This document shows, piece by piece, positions 7,904 through 14,910 of a stretch of 47,369 bases of DNA. Location of the stretch: the NCBI GenBank assembly GCA_003132425.1, contig PKXS01000002.1, forward strand, positions 1 through 47,369. The letters run 5' to 3'. The translations under genes and the position numbers were made by a program. The notes below the pieces were generated by a model, which saw only the letters and a program-made list of their open reading frames with translations, made no database searches and had not been told where the DNA came from. Numbering within the stretch: the stretch's first letter is position 1; each line of letters opens with the position of its first letter. The stretch comes from Gammaproteobacteria bacterium. Lineage in GTDB: Bacteria; Pseudomonadota; Gammaproteobacteria; Steroidobacterales; Steroidobacteraceae.

Positions 7904-7940
7904 TTGACAATATTCCATATTGCGATATTCTTATCGCGAT
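7904..7940 (+). promoter_or_regulatory. Promoter with overlapping palindromic operator for the HTH/NfeD/flotillin/PspA set
   Basis: TTGACA at 7904-7909 and TATTCT at 7926-7931 are spaced by 16 bases, a good sigma-70-type promoter. Covering the -10 is an inverted repeat with nine-base arms, ATTGCGATA (7919-7927) and TATCGCGAT (7932-7940), one mismatch and a four-base spacer. The HTH gene begins 10 bases downstream at 7950. A bound dimer would block RNA polymerase, so self-repression by the HTH protein is the natural reading. Confidence 0.7.
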
Positions 7941-7949
7941 CTGCTATAT

Positions 7950-8474
7950 ATGACGCTGGGCGAAAAAATTCGCTATCTGCGCGAGGTGGAAGGTTCGCTG
8001 CGCGGGCTCAATCGCCCGCTCACGCAGCAGGAGTTGATGAAGGGCATCAAGGCCGAGACGGGGAAGACGATTAGCCAGTCGTACCTGTCGCAGATCGAGG
8101 GCGGCAAGCGGCCGCACATGACGCAATCGTCGCGCACTTTGCTGGCGCGATTTTTTAAGGTGCATCCGGGATTTCTGGTGGACGACCCGGAGGGCTATCA
8201 CGCGGAGCTTACCTCGGACTTGCGCACGACGGAGGGGCAACTCGATGTGTGGCTGCTGCAGGGCTCGGAGCGGTTTGCCAACGATCCGGAGGTGAGTGAG
8301 GTGCTGATCAAGCTGGCGCGCGATAAAGACACTCGGCGATGCCTGCTGTTGCTGGGCGAGATTCTGAATACGCTGGGCCTGGCGGATCACCTCTTTGAAG
8401 CGCTGCGTCCGGATCTGGCGCACGTTGCGGGCGGTGCGCGCGCGAAGGCGGCAATTGCGAGGCGAAGCTTATGA
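7950..8474 (+). CDS. XRE-type helix-turn-helix transcriptional regulator
   Basis: A 174-residue protein. Residues 1-70 form an XRE-like HTH: LGEKIRYLREVEG, then TQQELMKGI and the recognition part SQSYLSQIEGGKRPHM. The C-terminal half is helical without a recognised domain. I use ATG 7950 rather than the upstream in-frame 7920, because the latter lies inside the palindrome and adds nothing conserved. It overlaps the NfeD-like gene by four bases (ATGA at 8471-8474), so it heads that operon. Its place ahead of a PspA operon is reminiscent of the ClgR-PspA arrangement in mycobacteria, but I infer only a similar role as local regulator. Confidence 0.82.
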   Translation: MTLGEKIRYLREVEGSLRGLNRPLTQQELMKGIKAETGKTISQSYLSQIEGGKRPHMTQSSRTLLARFFKVHPGFLVDDPEGYHAELTSDLRTTEGQLDVWLLQGSERFANDPEVSEVLIKLARDKDTRRCLLLLGEILNTLGLADHLFEALRPDLAHVAGGARAKAAIARRSL

Positions 8475-9121
8475 CTTGGGCAGACTTTTATTTGACGTGT
8501 TTCGCCGTCGGCTTTCTGCTGAGCGCGATTTCGTTTGTTGCCGGCGGAATGCGCTGGCACCTGCATCTTCCGCATTTTCCGGGCGGACATGCGGTGGGCG
8601 GACATGGTTCAGGCGGGCACGTTGGGAGCGGGCACGTTGGGAGCGGGCACGCTGCCGCAGCGGGAAGTAATAGCCCAGGGGCGCGCTCCGGTCGCGAGGC
8701 GGCGATGTCGCCGTTCAACTTCGTTACCTTGACGGCGTTTCTCGCGTGGTTTGGAGGGACGGGCTTTTTGATCACGCGTTTCTCGAGCGTGTGGTTCGCG
8801 CTCGGATTGATGATTGCGCTGGCGGCCGGACTCTTCGGCGCGGGCATCGTTTTTTTGTTTCTCACACGCGTGCTGATTTCGCGCGAGGAGAACATGGACG
8901 CAGCGGACTACGAGATGGTCGGCGTGCTGGGGCGAATCTCGATGCCCATACGCGAAAACGGCACGGGGGAAATTATTTATTCGCAAGCGGGAACGCGGCG
9001 CACCTGCGGGGCGCGCAGCGACAACGGCGGCGCGCTCGAAAAAGGTGCGGAGATCATGGTGGCTCGCTACGAGAAGGGCATCGCTTACGTTAAACGCTGG
9101 GAGGAAGTTAGCGGGGAGTAG
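8471..9121 (+). CDS. NfeD-like membrane protein
   Basis: A 216-residue membrane protein. Residues 5-25 form a first membrane helix. A Gly/His-rich linker follows (GGHAVGGHGSGGHVGSGH, about 38-56). Two more helices lie at about 80-130, and a soluble C-terminal domain starts at MVGVLGRISMPIRENG and ends KGIAYVKRW, consistent with the small OB-fold of NfeD proteins. NfeD proteins partner flotillin or stomatin-type SPFH proteins in the same operon, and a flotillin gene lies two genes downstream. It overlaps the HTH gene by four bases. The His-rich linker could bind metal, but that is speculation. The linker is encoded by a tandem DNA repeat. Confidence 0.72.
   Translation: MTWADFYLTCFAVGFLLSAISFVAGGMRWHLHLPHFPGGHAVGGHGSGGHVGSGHVGSGHAAAAGSNSPGARSGREAAMSPFNFVTLTAFLAWFGGTGFLITRFSSVWFALGLMIALAAGLFGAGIVFLFLTRVLISREENMDAADYEMVGVLGRISMPIRENGTGEIIYSQAGTRRTCGARSDNGGALEKGAEIMVARYEKGIAYVKRWEEVSGE
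8613..8651 (+). repeat. In-frame 15-base tandem repeat in the NfeD-like gene
   Basis: The unit GCGGGCACGTTGGGA is present at 8613-8627 and 8628-8642, with a partial third copy at 8643-8651. Each unit encodes SGHVG-type residues, so gain or loss of units would keep the frame and change only linker length. Confidence 0.88.
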
Positions 9122-9124
9122 AAG

Positions 9125-9205
9125 CAGGTTTCAAGGTTTCATGGTCGGGAGCTTCAGTTTCAAGGAGCGTTTTGCTTCTGCTTTTCCTTGAAACTTTGAA
9201 ACCTG
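9125..9205 (+). repeat. Long imperfect inverted repeat between nfeD-like and DUF1648 genes
   Basis: Arms of 20 bases at 9125-9144 and 9186-9205 pair with two mismatches (CAGGTTTCAA on the left, TTGAAACCTG on the right). There is no T-run. It fills almost the entire spacer before the ATG at 9214 and could form a stem in the operon mRNA. Confidence 0.75.
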
Positions 9206-9213
9206 GATTTTCT

Positions 9214-10110
9214 ATGCATCGTCGACTCTTCCAATTCGCGGTCGTTTTGCTGTGGTTGGCTCTGCCGCTGGTCGCAGTACAGTACACGCAAGTTTGGGAC
9301 CAGTTGCCGTTTCGGGTTGCCACGCATTTCAACGCAGCAGGACAAGCGAATGGCTGGATGACGCGCGTGGAAGCGGTGGACTTTGGCGTTGGATTCGTGG
9401 CGTTTCTGTTGGTTATATTCACGGCGCTTCTGCTTTATAACGCGCGCAACCGCGTCGACGCATTTTCCTGGGCGGCGCTGGGGTTCTGCGCTCTCGTCCT
9501 CGGAGTGATGGTCGAGGTGAATCGCGGCATCGTGAACTACAACCTGCACGATTCGCCACTGCAATTGGGAGGGATGCTGATTGCGCTGCCGATTGCGGCG
9601 ATTTTGCTGATCGCGGTTTACGTTGTCTCCAGGCGCGAACCGGCGCTTGCTTCTAGCGGACCTTTGTCTGCCGATCTTCTGGTCGAAGAGACGCACTCGG
9701 GACGATCGATGGCGTTGTTCATCTTTCTGGCTCTGATCGGACTCGTGATCACTGCGTCGATGGTTGCGGCGCCGGCCTTGCGTCTTTCACTGGCGCTCGT
9801 TGGATTGATTGGATTGGCAACGATGGCGGCGGCGTGGAGCGGATTCCAATATCACTTTCTGCGACATGGGCTGGAGATTCGGGCGCTTGGCTTTCGTTTG
9901 CGGTCGATTCCACGACAGCAGATACAGAGTTATGCGATCGAACCGTGGAGCGCGCTGCGCGGATATGGCATTCGTGGCGTGGGCAACTCGCGCGCCTATG
10001 TGTGGGGTAATAAGGTGGTTCACATTAAGACTTTGAACGGAGACATTTTTCTCGGACACAGCGATCCGCAACGCATCGTGCGCGATCTCGACCGGGTAAT
10101 GAGTCACTAA
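9214..10110 (+). CDS. DUF1648-containing multi-pass membrane protein
   Basis: About 298 residues; the start is ATG 9214 (MHRRLFQFAVVLLWLALPL), because upstream codons lie in the inverted repeat. After the first helix comes the DUF1648 signature LPFRVATHFNAAGQANGWM. More helices lie at about 55-75, 85-100, 120-140 and 165-215. The C-terminal region is a soluble beta-rich segment (LEIRALGFRLRSIPRQQIQSY to LDRVMSH) that may be PH-like. DUF1648 occurs in SdpI-type immunity and stress membrane proteins. Within this operon it is likely another membrane component; its function is unknown. Confidence 0.72.
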   Translation: MHRRLFQFAVVLLWLALPLVAVQYTQVWDQLPFRVATHFNAAGQANGWMTRVEAVDFGVGFVAFLLVIFTALLLYNARNRVDAFSWAALGFCALVLGVMVEVNRGIVNYNLHDSPLQLGGMLIALPIAAILLIAVYVVSRREPALASSGPLSADLLVEETHSGRSMALFIFLALIGLVITASMVAAPALRLSLALVGLIGLATMAAAWSGFQYHFLRHGLEIRALGFRLRSIPRQQIQSYAIEPWSALRGYGIRGVGNSRAYVWGNKVVHIKTLNGDIFLGHSDPQRIVRDLDRVMSH

Positions 10111-10138
10111 AGCGATGCGAGGAAGGTTTTGAGGCGAT

Positions 10139-11569
10139 ATGTATCTCGGCATAGCAATTGAAATCTGGGTCATCGCGGGGCTGGTCGTATTGGCGACCTT
10201 GTTCCTGATGAGCATGCTGGCGCGCTTATACCGCAAAGCGGGGCCGCATGAAGCGCTGATCGTTTATGGCTTTCGCGGAACGCGCGTAGTGCAGGGCCAC
10301 GGCACGGTCATTTTTCCGATGGTCGAAAACTGCAAGGATCTCTCGCTCGAACTGATGTCGTTCGACGTGGCTCCCCAGCAGGACCTCTACACCAAGCAGG
10401 GTGTGGCGGTGACGGTTGAGGCGGTCGCACAAATCAAAGTGAAGTCGGACAAGGAATCGATTCTCACGGCGGCCGAGCAATTTCTGACCAAGAGCGATCA
10501 GGAACGCGAGAGCCTGATTCGGTTGGTGATGGAAGGGCATCTGCGCGGCATTATTGGACAGCTCACGGTCGAAGAAATTGTCAAACAGCCCGAGATGGTT
10601 GGTGATCGCATGCGCGGCACTTGCGCCGACGATATGAACAAGATGGGTCTCGAGGTCATTTCTTTCACCATTAAAGAGGTCCGCGACAAGAATGAATACA
10701 TCACCAATATGGGCAAACCCGACGTAGCGCGCATCAAGCGCGACGCCGACGTGGCTACTGCTGAAGCGGAACGCGATACGGCGATCAAACGCGCCATTGC
10801 GACGCGAGAGGCGGCGGTTGCGAAAGCGCAAGCAGATCAGGAGCGGGTGCTGGCGGAGACGCTGTCGCAGGCCAAGCAGGCTGAATCGCAGCGCGACTTA
10901 GAGGTCAAGAAAGCGCAGTATCTCGAAGTTACTAAGAAGCAACAAGCGCAGGCGGATAAGTCATATGACATCCAATCGAATGTGATGCAGCAGCAAGTTA
11001 TAACCGAGAGCGTGCGCGTGCAGCAGGTGGAGAAAGAAGGACAGGTAAAAGTTCAGGACGCCGAAATTGCTCGCCGCGAAAAAGAACTGATCGCGACTGT
11101 TTTGAAGGGAACTGAGATCGAGCGGCAGCGAATTGAAACGCTCGCTGCTGCCGAGAAGCAACGCCTGATCGCGGAGGCGGAAGGACAGGCGTCGGCAATT
11201 CGCGCTCAGGGAGAAGCGGAGGCCGAGATTATTTTCAAAAAAGGTGAGGCTGAAGCGAAGGCGATGAACGTAAAGGCTGCGGCTTATCAGGAATACAACC
11301 AGGCCGCGGTCATCGACAAGCTAATTACAGCGTTGCCCGAAATCGTGAAGGCCCTCGCCGCTCCGCTCGCTAACGTGGACAAGATCACAATCGTCTCGAC
11401 CGGGAACGGCGACGCTGCCGGGATGAACAAGATAACAGGCGAAATCACGAAGATGGCGGCGCAGGTGCCGGCTTTGTTTGAAACGCTTTCCGGCATGCCA
11501 TTGGCGGAGTTACTAGGTAAGGTCCGGCAAATTGGCGATAAGACGCCAAAGGTGGAGGAGAAACGGTGA
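10139..11569 (+). CDS. floT: Flotillin-like SPFH/band 7 membrane scaffold protein
   Basis: A 476-residue flotillin. It has one N-terminal membrane helix (about 5-27) and an SPFH domain (about 35-195, with the typical LYTKQGVAVTVEAVAQIKV and DMNKMGLEVISFTIKEVRD). A long coiled coil rich in Ala, Glu and Lys follows (about 205-375, with the EAxAxA-type repeats EAEGQASAIRAQGEAEAEI). A short C-terminal segment has VDKITIVSTGNG. Flotillins form oligomeric scaffolds in membrane microdomains and work with NfeD proteins. Placed 28 bases after the DUF1648 gene. Confidence 0.93.
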   Translation: MYLGIAIEIWVIAGLVVLATLFLMSMLARLYRKAGPHEALIVYGFRGTRVVQGHGTVIFPMVENCKDLSLELMSFDVAPQQDLYTKQGVAVTVEAVAQIKVKSDKESILTAAEQFLTKSDQERESLIRLVMEGHLRGIIGQLTVEEIVKQPEMVGDRMRGTCADDMNKMGLEVISFTIKEVRDKNEYITNMGKPDVARIKRDADVATAEAERDTAIKRAIATREAAVAKAQADQERVLAETLSQAKQAESQRDLEVKKAQYLEVTKKQQAQADKSYDIQSNVMQQQVITESVRVQQVEKEGQVKVQDAEIARREKELIATVLKGTEIERQRIETLAAAEKQRLIAEAEGQASAIRAQGEAEAEIIFKKGEAEAKAMNVKAAAYQEYNQAAVIDKLITALPEIVKALAAPLANVDKITIVSTGNGDAAGMNKITGEITKMAAQVPALFETLSGMPLAELLGKVRQIGDKTPKVEEKR

Positions 11570-11579
11570 GGCTGTCGTT

Positions 11580-11637
11580 GGTCGTTCGTCGGCAGTCGTT
11601 AGGAATAAAGAGTCGAACGACAGAATGGCGAACGACC
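11580..11637 (+). repeat. Inverted repeat between flotillin and the small membrane protein gene
   Basis: Perfect nine-base arms GGTCGTTCG (11580-11588) and CGAACGACC (11629-11637). Further partial copies of the GTCGTT word lie between them. No T-run follows. It seems another of the simple intergenic repeats of this genome. Confidence 0.6.
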
Positions 11638-11668
11638 ATTGACCATTGACGTTTTTAGGAGGACTGCT

Positions 11669-11848
11669 GTGCACGAAGAACTTCATCACGCGAGATCGCT
11701 CGGGCTCTCTGTCGCGCTCGGAGCGGCGATGGGCGCGGCTTTGGGCGCGGTTACCGGCCATGTAGGAATCTGGGTAGCTGCGGGAATCGCAGCCTATATC
11801 GCGATCTCGCTGGTAGGCGGCGCCTGGCGTAACAAGCGAAATAACTAA
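11669..11848 (+). CDS. Small glycine/alanine-rich membrane protein
   Basis: A 59-residue protein. GTG 11669 is chosen because AGGAGG lies at 11657-11662, six bases away, one of the best ribosome-binding sites in the window. After a short His-containing head (HEELHHARS) come two hydrophobic segments rich in Gly and Ala (LSVALGAAMGAALGAVTG, IWVAAGIAAYIAISLVGG), with GxxxG-like spacing that favours tight helix packing. The tail is basic. Sitting between flotillin and PspA, it may be the membrane anchor or sensor of the system. No family recognised. Confidence 0.72.
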   Translation: MHEELHHARSLGLSVALGAAMGAALGAVTGHVGIWVAAGIAAYIAISLVGGAWRNKRNN

Positions 11849-11879
11849 CGACTAACAACTGACTTACACGAGGTGTCCT

Positions 11880-12539
11880 ATGGCATTACTGGAACGTGTC
11901 TCTACATTAGTTCGAGCCAATCTCAACGACCTGATTGACAAAGCTGAAGAGCCCGAAAAGATGATCAAGCAAGTGATCCTCGACATGAACAATCAGCTCT
12001 TGCAGGTTAAGACGCAAGTTGCTATTGCCATTGCCGATCAGCACTTGCTGGAGAAAAAGAAACTGGAAAACGACGACAAGATCAAGGAGTGGATGCGAAA
12101 GGCGGAACTTGCTGTCGACAAGAAGCACGACGATCTCGCCCGCGCGGCGCTGCTCCGGGTAGAAAGTTATCGCGACCTGAGTTCTACTTTTGCGCAACAA
12201 GTCGATGATCAGAAAGCGCAGGTCGAGAACCTGAAATCGGCCCTGCGTAATCTCGATCAGAAACTGGCCGAGGCGAATGCGAAGGCCGATCTGCTGATCG
12301 CGCAGCATCGACGGGCACGCGCCGCACACCGAGCCACCGATGCGCAGTCTGGCATGAGCGCTAACAGCAAGTCTGCCACCTTCGACCGAATGAAGAAGAA
12401 AGTAGCTCGCGAGGAAGCCATCAGCGGAGCTAAGGCACAACTCTTGGCGGACGATGTAGAAGACCGGCTGGCCGCTTTAGAAAAAGAAGACCGCATCGAA
12501 CAGTTGCTGGCAGAACTGAAGACGAAACGCGGGGCGTAG
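11880..12539 (+). CDS. pspA: PspA/IM30 family membrane-stress protein
   Basis: A 219-residue, almost wholly helical protein of the PspA/Vipp1 (ESCRT-III-like) family. It has an amphipathic N-terminus (ALLERVSTLVRANLNDLID), then EEPEKMIKQVILDM and long coiled-coil helices to about residue 150. A second helical part has FDRMKKKVAREEAISGAKAQL. PspA binds and repairs damaged inner membrane. It is the last gene of the HTH-NfeD-DUF1648-flotillin set, 31 bases after the small membrane protein. A carbonic-anhydrase gene begins 24 bases later and could be cotranscribed. Confidence 0.92.
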   Translation: MALLERVSTLVRANLNDLIDKAEEPEKMIKQVILDMNNQLLQVKTQVAIAIADQHLLEKKKLENDDKIKEWMRKAELAVDKKHDDLARAALLRVESYRDLSSTFAQQVDDQKAQVENLKSALRNLDQKLAEANAKADLLIAQHRRARAAHRATDAQSGMSANSKSATFDRMKKKVAREEAISGAKAQLLADDVEDRLAALEKEDRIEQLLAELKTKRGA

Positions 12540-12563
12540 CAGGTTACAATCACGTTTGTACCT

Positions 12564-13064
12564 ATGCGTAAGGTCTTCCATTTCGACTCTCCACCCGAAC
12601 CCTATGTGGCGGACGCGGCCGTGCTCTGCTGCTTTGACTATCGCATCAGCCGCGCGGTGCGAAAGTTTCTTAAGAAACAGGCGATTGAGCGGGCCGACAT
12701 GATTGTCGTCGCCGGCGGCGCCAAAACATTGGCTTCGCCCCGGAACGATTTCGAGCAGGACTTCATTCTTGAGCAAGTGCGCATGTCTATACGGCTGCAT
12801 CAGACGAAACGTGTCCTGGTCATGAGCCATTCCGACTGCGCGACTTATGGCGGGCTCGCTCACTTCAAAGGCGATCGCAACGCCGAGGCGGATCATCACC
12901 GCGGCGAACTGCTGCGCGCCGGTGAGTTACTCACTTCACATTTTTCCGGCATTTCGGTCGAACCTTACTTCGTGAAGTTTGACGGGATATGGGAAGTGAG
13001 AAACGCAGACGGCTTGAAGTCTGCAGCGCCCGCAAAACAGACGGGTGCCCGCGAGATCGCTTAG
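12564..13064 (+). CDS. Beta-carbonic anhydrase-like protein
   Basis: A 166-residue protein. Zinc-site elements of the beta class are visible: CFDYR (C23, D25, R27, the CxDxR motif) and HSDC (H89, C92, the HxxC motif). The enzyme would interconvert CO2 and bicarbonate, but it is shorter than typical beta-class enzymes (about 200 residues) and catalytic activity is not assured. The last 20 or so residues are encoded by a palindromic stretch (GCAGAC at 13005-13010, GTCTGC at 13019-13024) resembling the genome's intergenic repeats, so the natural C-terminus may have been replaced. Confidence 0.75.
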   Translation: MRKVFHFDSPPEPYVADAAVLCCFDYRISRAVRKFLKKQAIERADMIVVAGGAKTLASPRNDFEQDFILEQVRMSIRLHQTKRVLVMSHSDCATYGGLAHFKGDRNAEADHHRGELLRAGELLTSHFSGISVEPYFVKFDGIWEVRNADGLKSAAPAKQTGAREIA

Positions 13065-13096
13065 GGCTCCGTTTTGCCTCAAGATCTCTAGTTTTT

Positions 13097-14125
13097 ATGA
13101 AGATCCTCTTCATGGGCGGGACTGGAATTATCAGCGCGGCTTGCACTGCGCTGGCGGCCAGGCGCGGCATGGAGGTGACGTTGCTCACACGCGGGCAGCG
13201 GGCTGCACAGTTGCCGAGCGGCGTTAGGACTCTGATTGCCGACGCGAACGATCCTAGCTTGATTGGGAAACTGGACGGAGAATTCTTTGATGCTGTCGTC
13301 GACTGGATTGCTTTCACTCCTGCCGATATCGAACGCGATCTTAAACTTTTTCGCGGACGGACACGCCAGTTTGTTTTTATCAGTTCGGCCAGCGCTTATC
13401 AGAAGCCGCAGACGTATTACCTTATCAATGAGTCGACTCCGCTGGCCAATCCGTACTGGGATTATTCGCGTAACAAGATTGCTTGCGAAGAGCGGTTGAT
13501 GGCGGCTTTTCGCGACGAGGGTTTCCCGGTGACCATCGTGCGGCCGTCGCTGACTTATGGCGAGACGCTGATTCCGCTGGTACTGAATAGTTGGGAGCGA
13601 TCGTACACCGCCGTGGATCGGATGATTCGCGGACAAAAACTGATTGTGCCGGGGGATGGGACGTCACTTTGGGTGATCACGCACAACACCGATTTCGCCA
13701 AAGGGCTGGTGGGCTTGCTCGGCAACCAGCAAGCGATTGGGCACGCCTTTCATATCACGTCCGATGAAGTGCTGACGTGGGATCAGATGTTCCGTAGCGT
13801 GGGTGACGCCGTTGGCGTGGAGCCGCGGTTGGTGCATATTTCGTCCGACTTCATTGCGGCGTGCCTTCCGGATAAAAGAGGAACGCTGATGGGCGATAAG
13901 TCGGTGAGCGTGGTCTTCGATAACTCGAAGATCAAACGCATTGTTCCGGACTACCGCGCCACGACTTCGTTCGCGGAAGGGATTCGGCAGTCGCTCGCTT
14001 GGTTCAATGCGGATGCGGCGCGGAAGCAGGTCGACTCGCAAGTGAACGCTACCATGGACAAGCTGATTGGGTTGTATGAGAAAGGAATGAGCGACGCGGT
14101 GCGGAGCTTTGTCGCCAACGGGTAA
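13097..14125 (+). CDS. NAD(P)-dependent epimerase/dehydratase family protein (extended SDR)
   Basis: A 342-residue Rossmann protein. I start it at ATG 13097, where the dinucleotide-binding motif begins at once (MKILFMGGTGIISAA). Other SDR marks are VVDWIAF (about 72), FISSASAYQ (about 96) and YWDYSRNKIACEE (about 118-130), where Y-x3-K supplies the catalytic pair. FPVTIVRPSLTYG follows. The C-terminal half resembles the atypical SDRs related to plant CSP41 and isoflavone reductase-like proteins. The substrate cannot be told; neighbours give no pathway. Confidence 0.82.
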   Translation: MKILFMGGTGIISAACTALAARRGMEVTLLTRGQRAAQLPSGVRTLIADANDPSLIGKLDGEFFDAVVDWIAFTPADIERDLKLFRGRTRQFVFISSASAYQKPQTYYLINESTPLANPYWDYSRNKIACEERLMAAFRDEGFPVTIVRPSLTYGETLIPLVLNSWERSYTAVDRMIRGQKLIVPGDGTSLWVITHNTDFAKGLVGLLGNQQAIGHAFHITSDEVLTWDQMFRSVGDAVGVEPRLVHISSDFIAACLPDKRGTLMGDKSVSVVFDNSKIKRIVPDYRATTSFAEGIRQSLAWFNADAARKQVDSQVNATMDKLIGLYEKGMSDAVRSFVANG

Positions 14126-14132
14126 GCGCGAT

Positions 14133-14552
14133 TCAGGTCCGGGGTTTCGCCCAATCCTCCCACTCAAGACCTTTGATGCGCCCGAATTCTCTGCAGTTGG
14201 CAGTAATCAGAGTCAGGCTGTGACGCAGCGCCTGTCCGGCGATCAGGAGGTCATAGGCGCCGATCGGCTTTCCTGCGGCCTCCAATGTCGCGCGCACACG
14301 GCCCGCAACTTTCGCGTCTTCGGGTTCGAAAGCCAGCAGGCTTAGCGGTCCGGCAAAGAATTTCTCGAGCAGTTGAGCGTTGGCTTCCTGACGCGTACTT
14401 TTTGCCACTCCATACCAAAGCTCAAAAGCCACTACGGATGAGACGGCCACAGCTGCCTCAGCGGCCAGCGCTCTCTGCAAACGTGCGCGGACCGAGGGGA
14501 CTTTGTCGTTGATCAGCTCAATGCAGGCGTTTGTATCGAGCAGATACTTCAT
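14133..14552 (-). CDS. vapC: VapC-type PIN-domain toxin (second pair)
   Basis: A 139-residue PIN domain started at ATG 14552 ([17 protein letters not shown]), which overlaps the upstream antitoxin stop by four bases. The acidic set is D6, E44 (VVAFELWYG) and D101 ([12 protein letters not shown]), with N119 in [12 protein letters not shown], the usual TN/D position of VapC. It is not closely similar to the VapC at 7085-7480, so this is an independent toxin-antitoxin pair. Confidence 0.92.
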   Translation of the reverse strand: MKYLLDTNACIELINDKVPSVRARLQRALAAEAAVAVSSVVAFELWYGVAKSTRQEANAQLLEKFFAGPLSLLAFEPEDAKVAGRVRATLEAAGKPIGAYDLLIAGQALRHSLTLITANCREFGRIKGLEWEDWAKPRT

Positions 14553-14794
14553 TTGAAAATCTCGCGGCGCGGCGCCGGCGGTTGGTTCCGTTCTTTGGGA
14601 AGAAGATATCCCTTTCTCAGCCGATCCATTTCTGCGAACCACTCACCAGGGTCAGCGATCAAGGGCTCCAAGAGCACGCCTTCATTCAGGCGGCGAACGC
14701 GAACCTCCTTGCCCTCAAAGCGAAACTCGCGCGGCAAACGGACGGCCTGGCTTCGCCCATTGCGGAATAATTTGGCAATTCCCGTCACAGCCAT
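14549..14794 (-). CDS. vapB: VapB-type AbrB-fold antitoxin (second pair)
   Basis: An 81-residue protein with the VapB/AbrB N-terminus [19 protein letters not shown], which binds DNA, and a C-terminal segment ([18 protein letters not shown]) that would wrap the toxin. It is four-base-overlapped with vapC. A symmetric operator lies directly upstream. Confidence 0.92.
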   Translation of the reverse strand: MAVTGIAKLFRNGRSQAVRLPREFRFEGKEVRVRRLNEGVLLEPLIADPGEWFAEMDRLRKGYLLPKERNQPPAPRREIFK

Positions 14795-14818
14795 TTGGAA
14801 TGGCTCCTCTGGCCATAG

Positions 14819-14861
14819 TATATACCAACTGTCGATACTAGCAGTATATTTATGGTATATA
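14819..14861 (-). promoter_or_regulatory. Palindromic operator upstream of the second vapBC
   Basis: Perfect nine-base arms TATATACCA (14819-14827) and TGGTATATA (14853-14861) surround a 25-base AT-rich spacer that itself contains ATACT and AGTAT words. It lies 25 bases upstream of the vapB start. VapBC complexes bind such symmetric AT-rich sites to repress their own operon. Confidence 0.68.
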
Positions 14862-14910
14862 TCGCATCGGCGCAGCGGTTCCTATCCCGGGTCGATGGCC
14901 GCTTCAAGGA

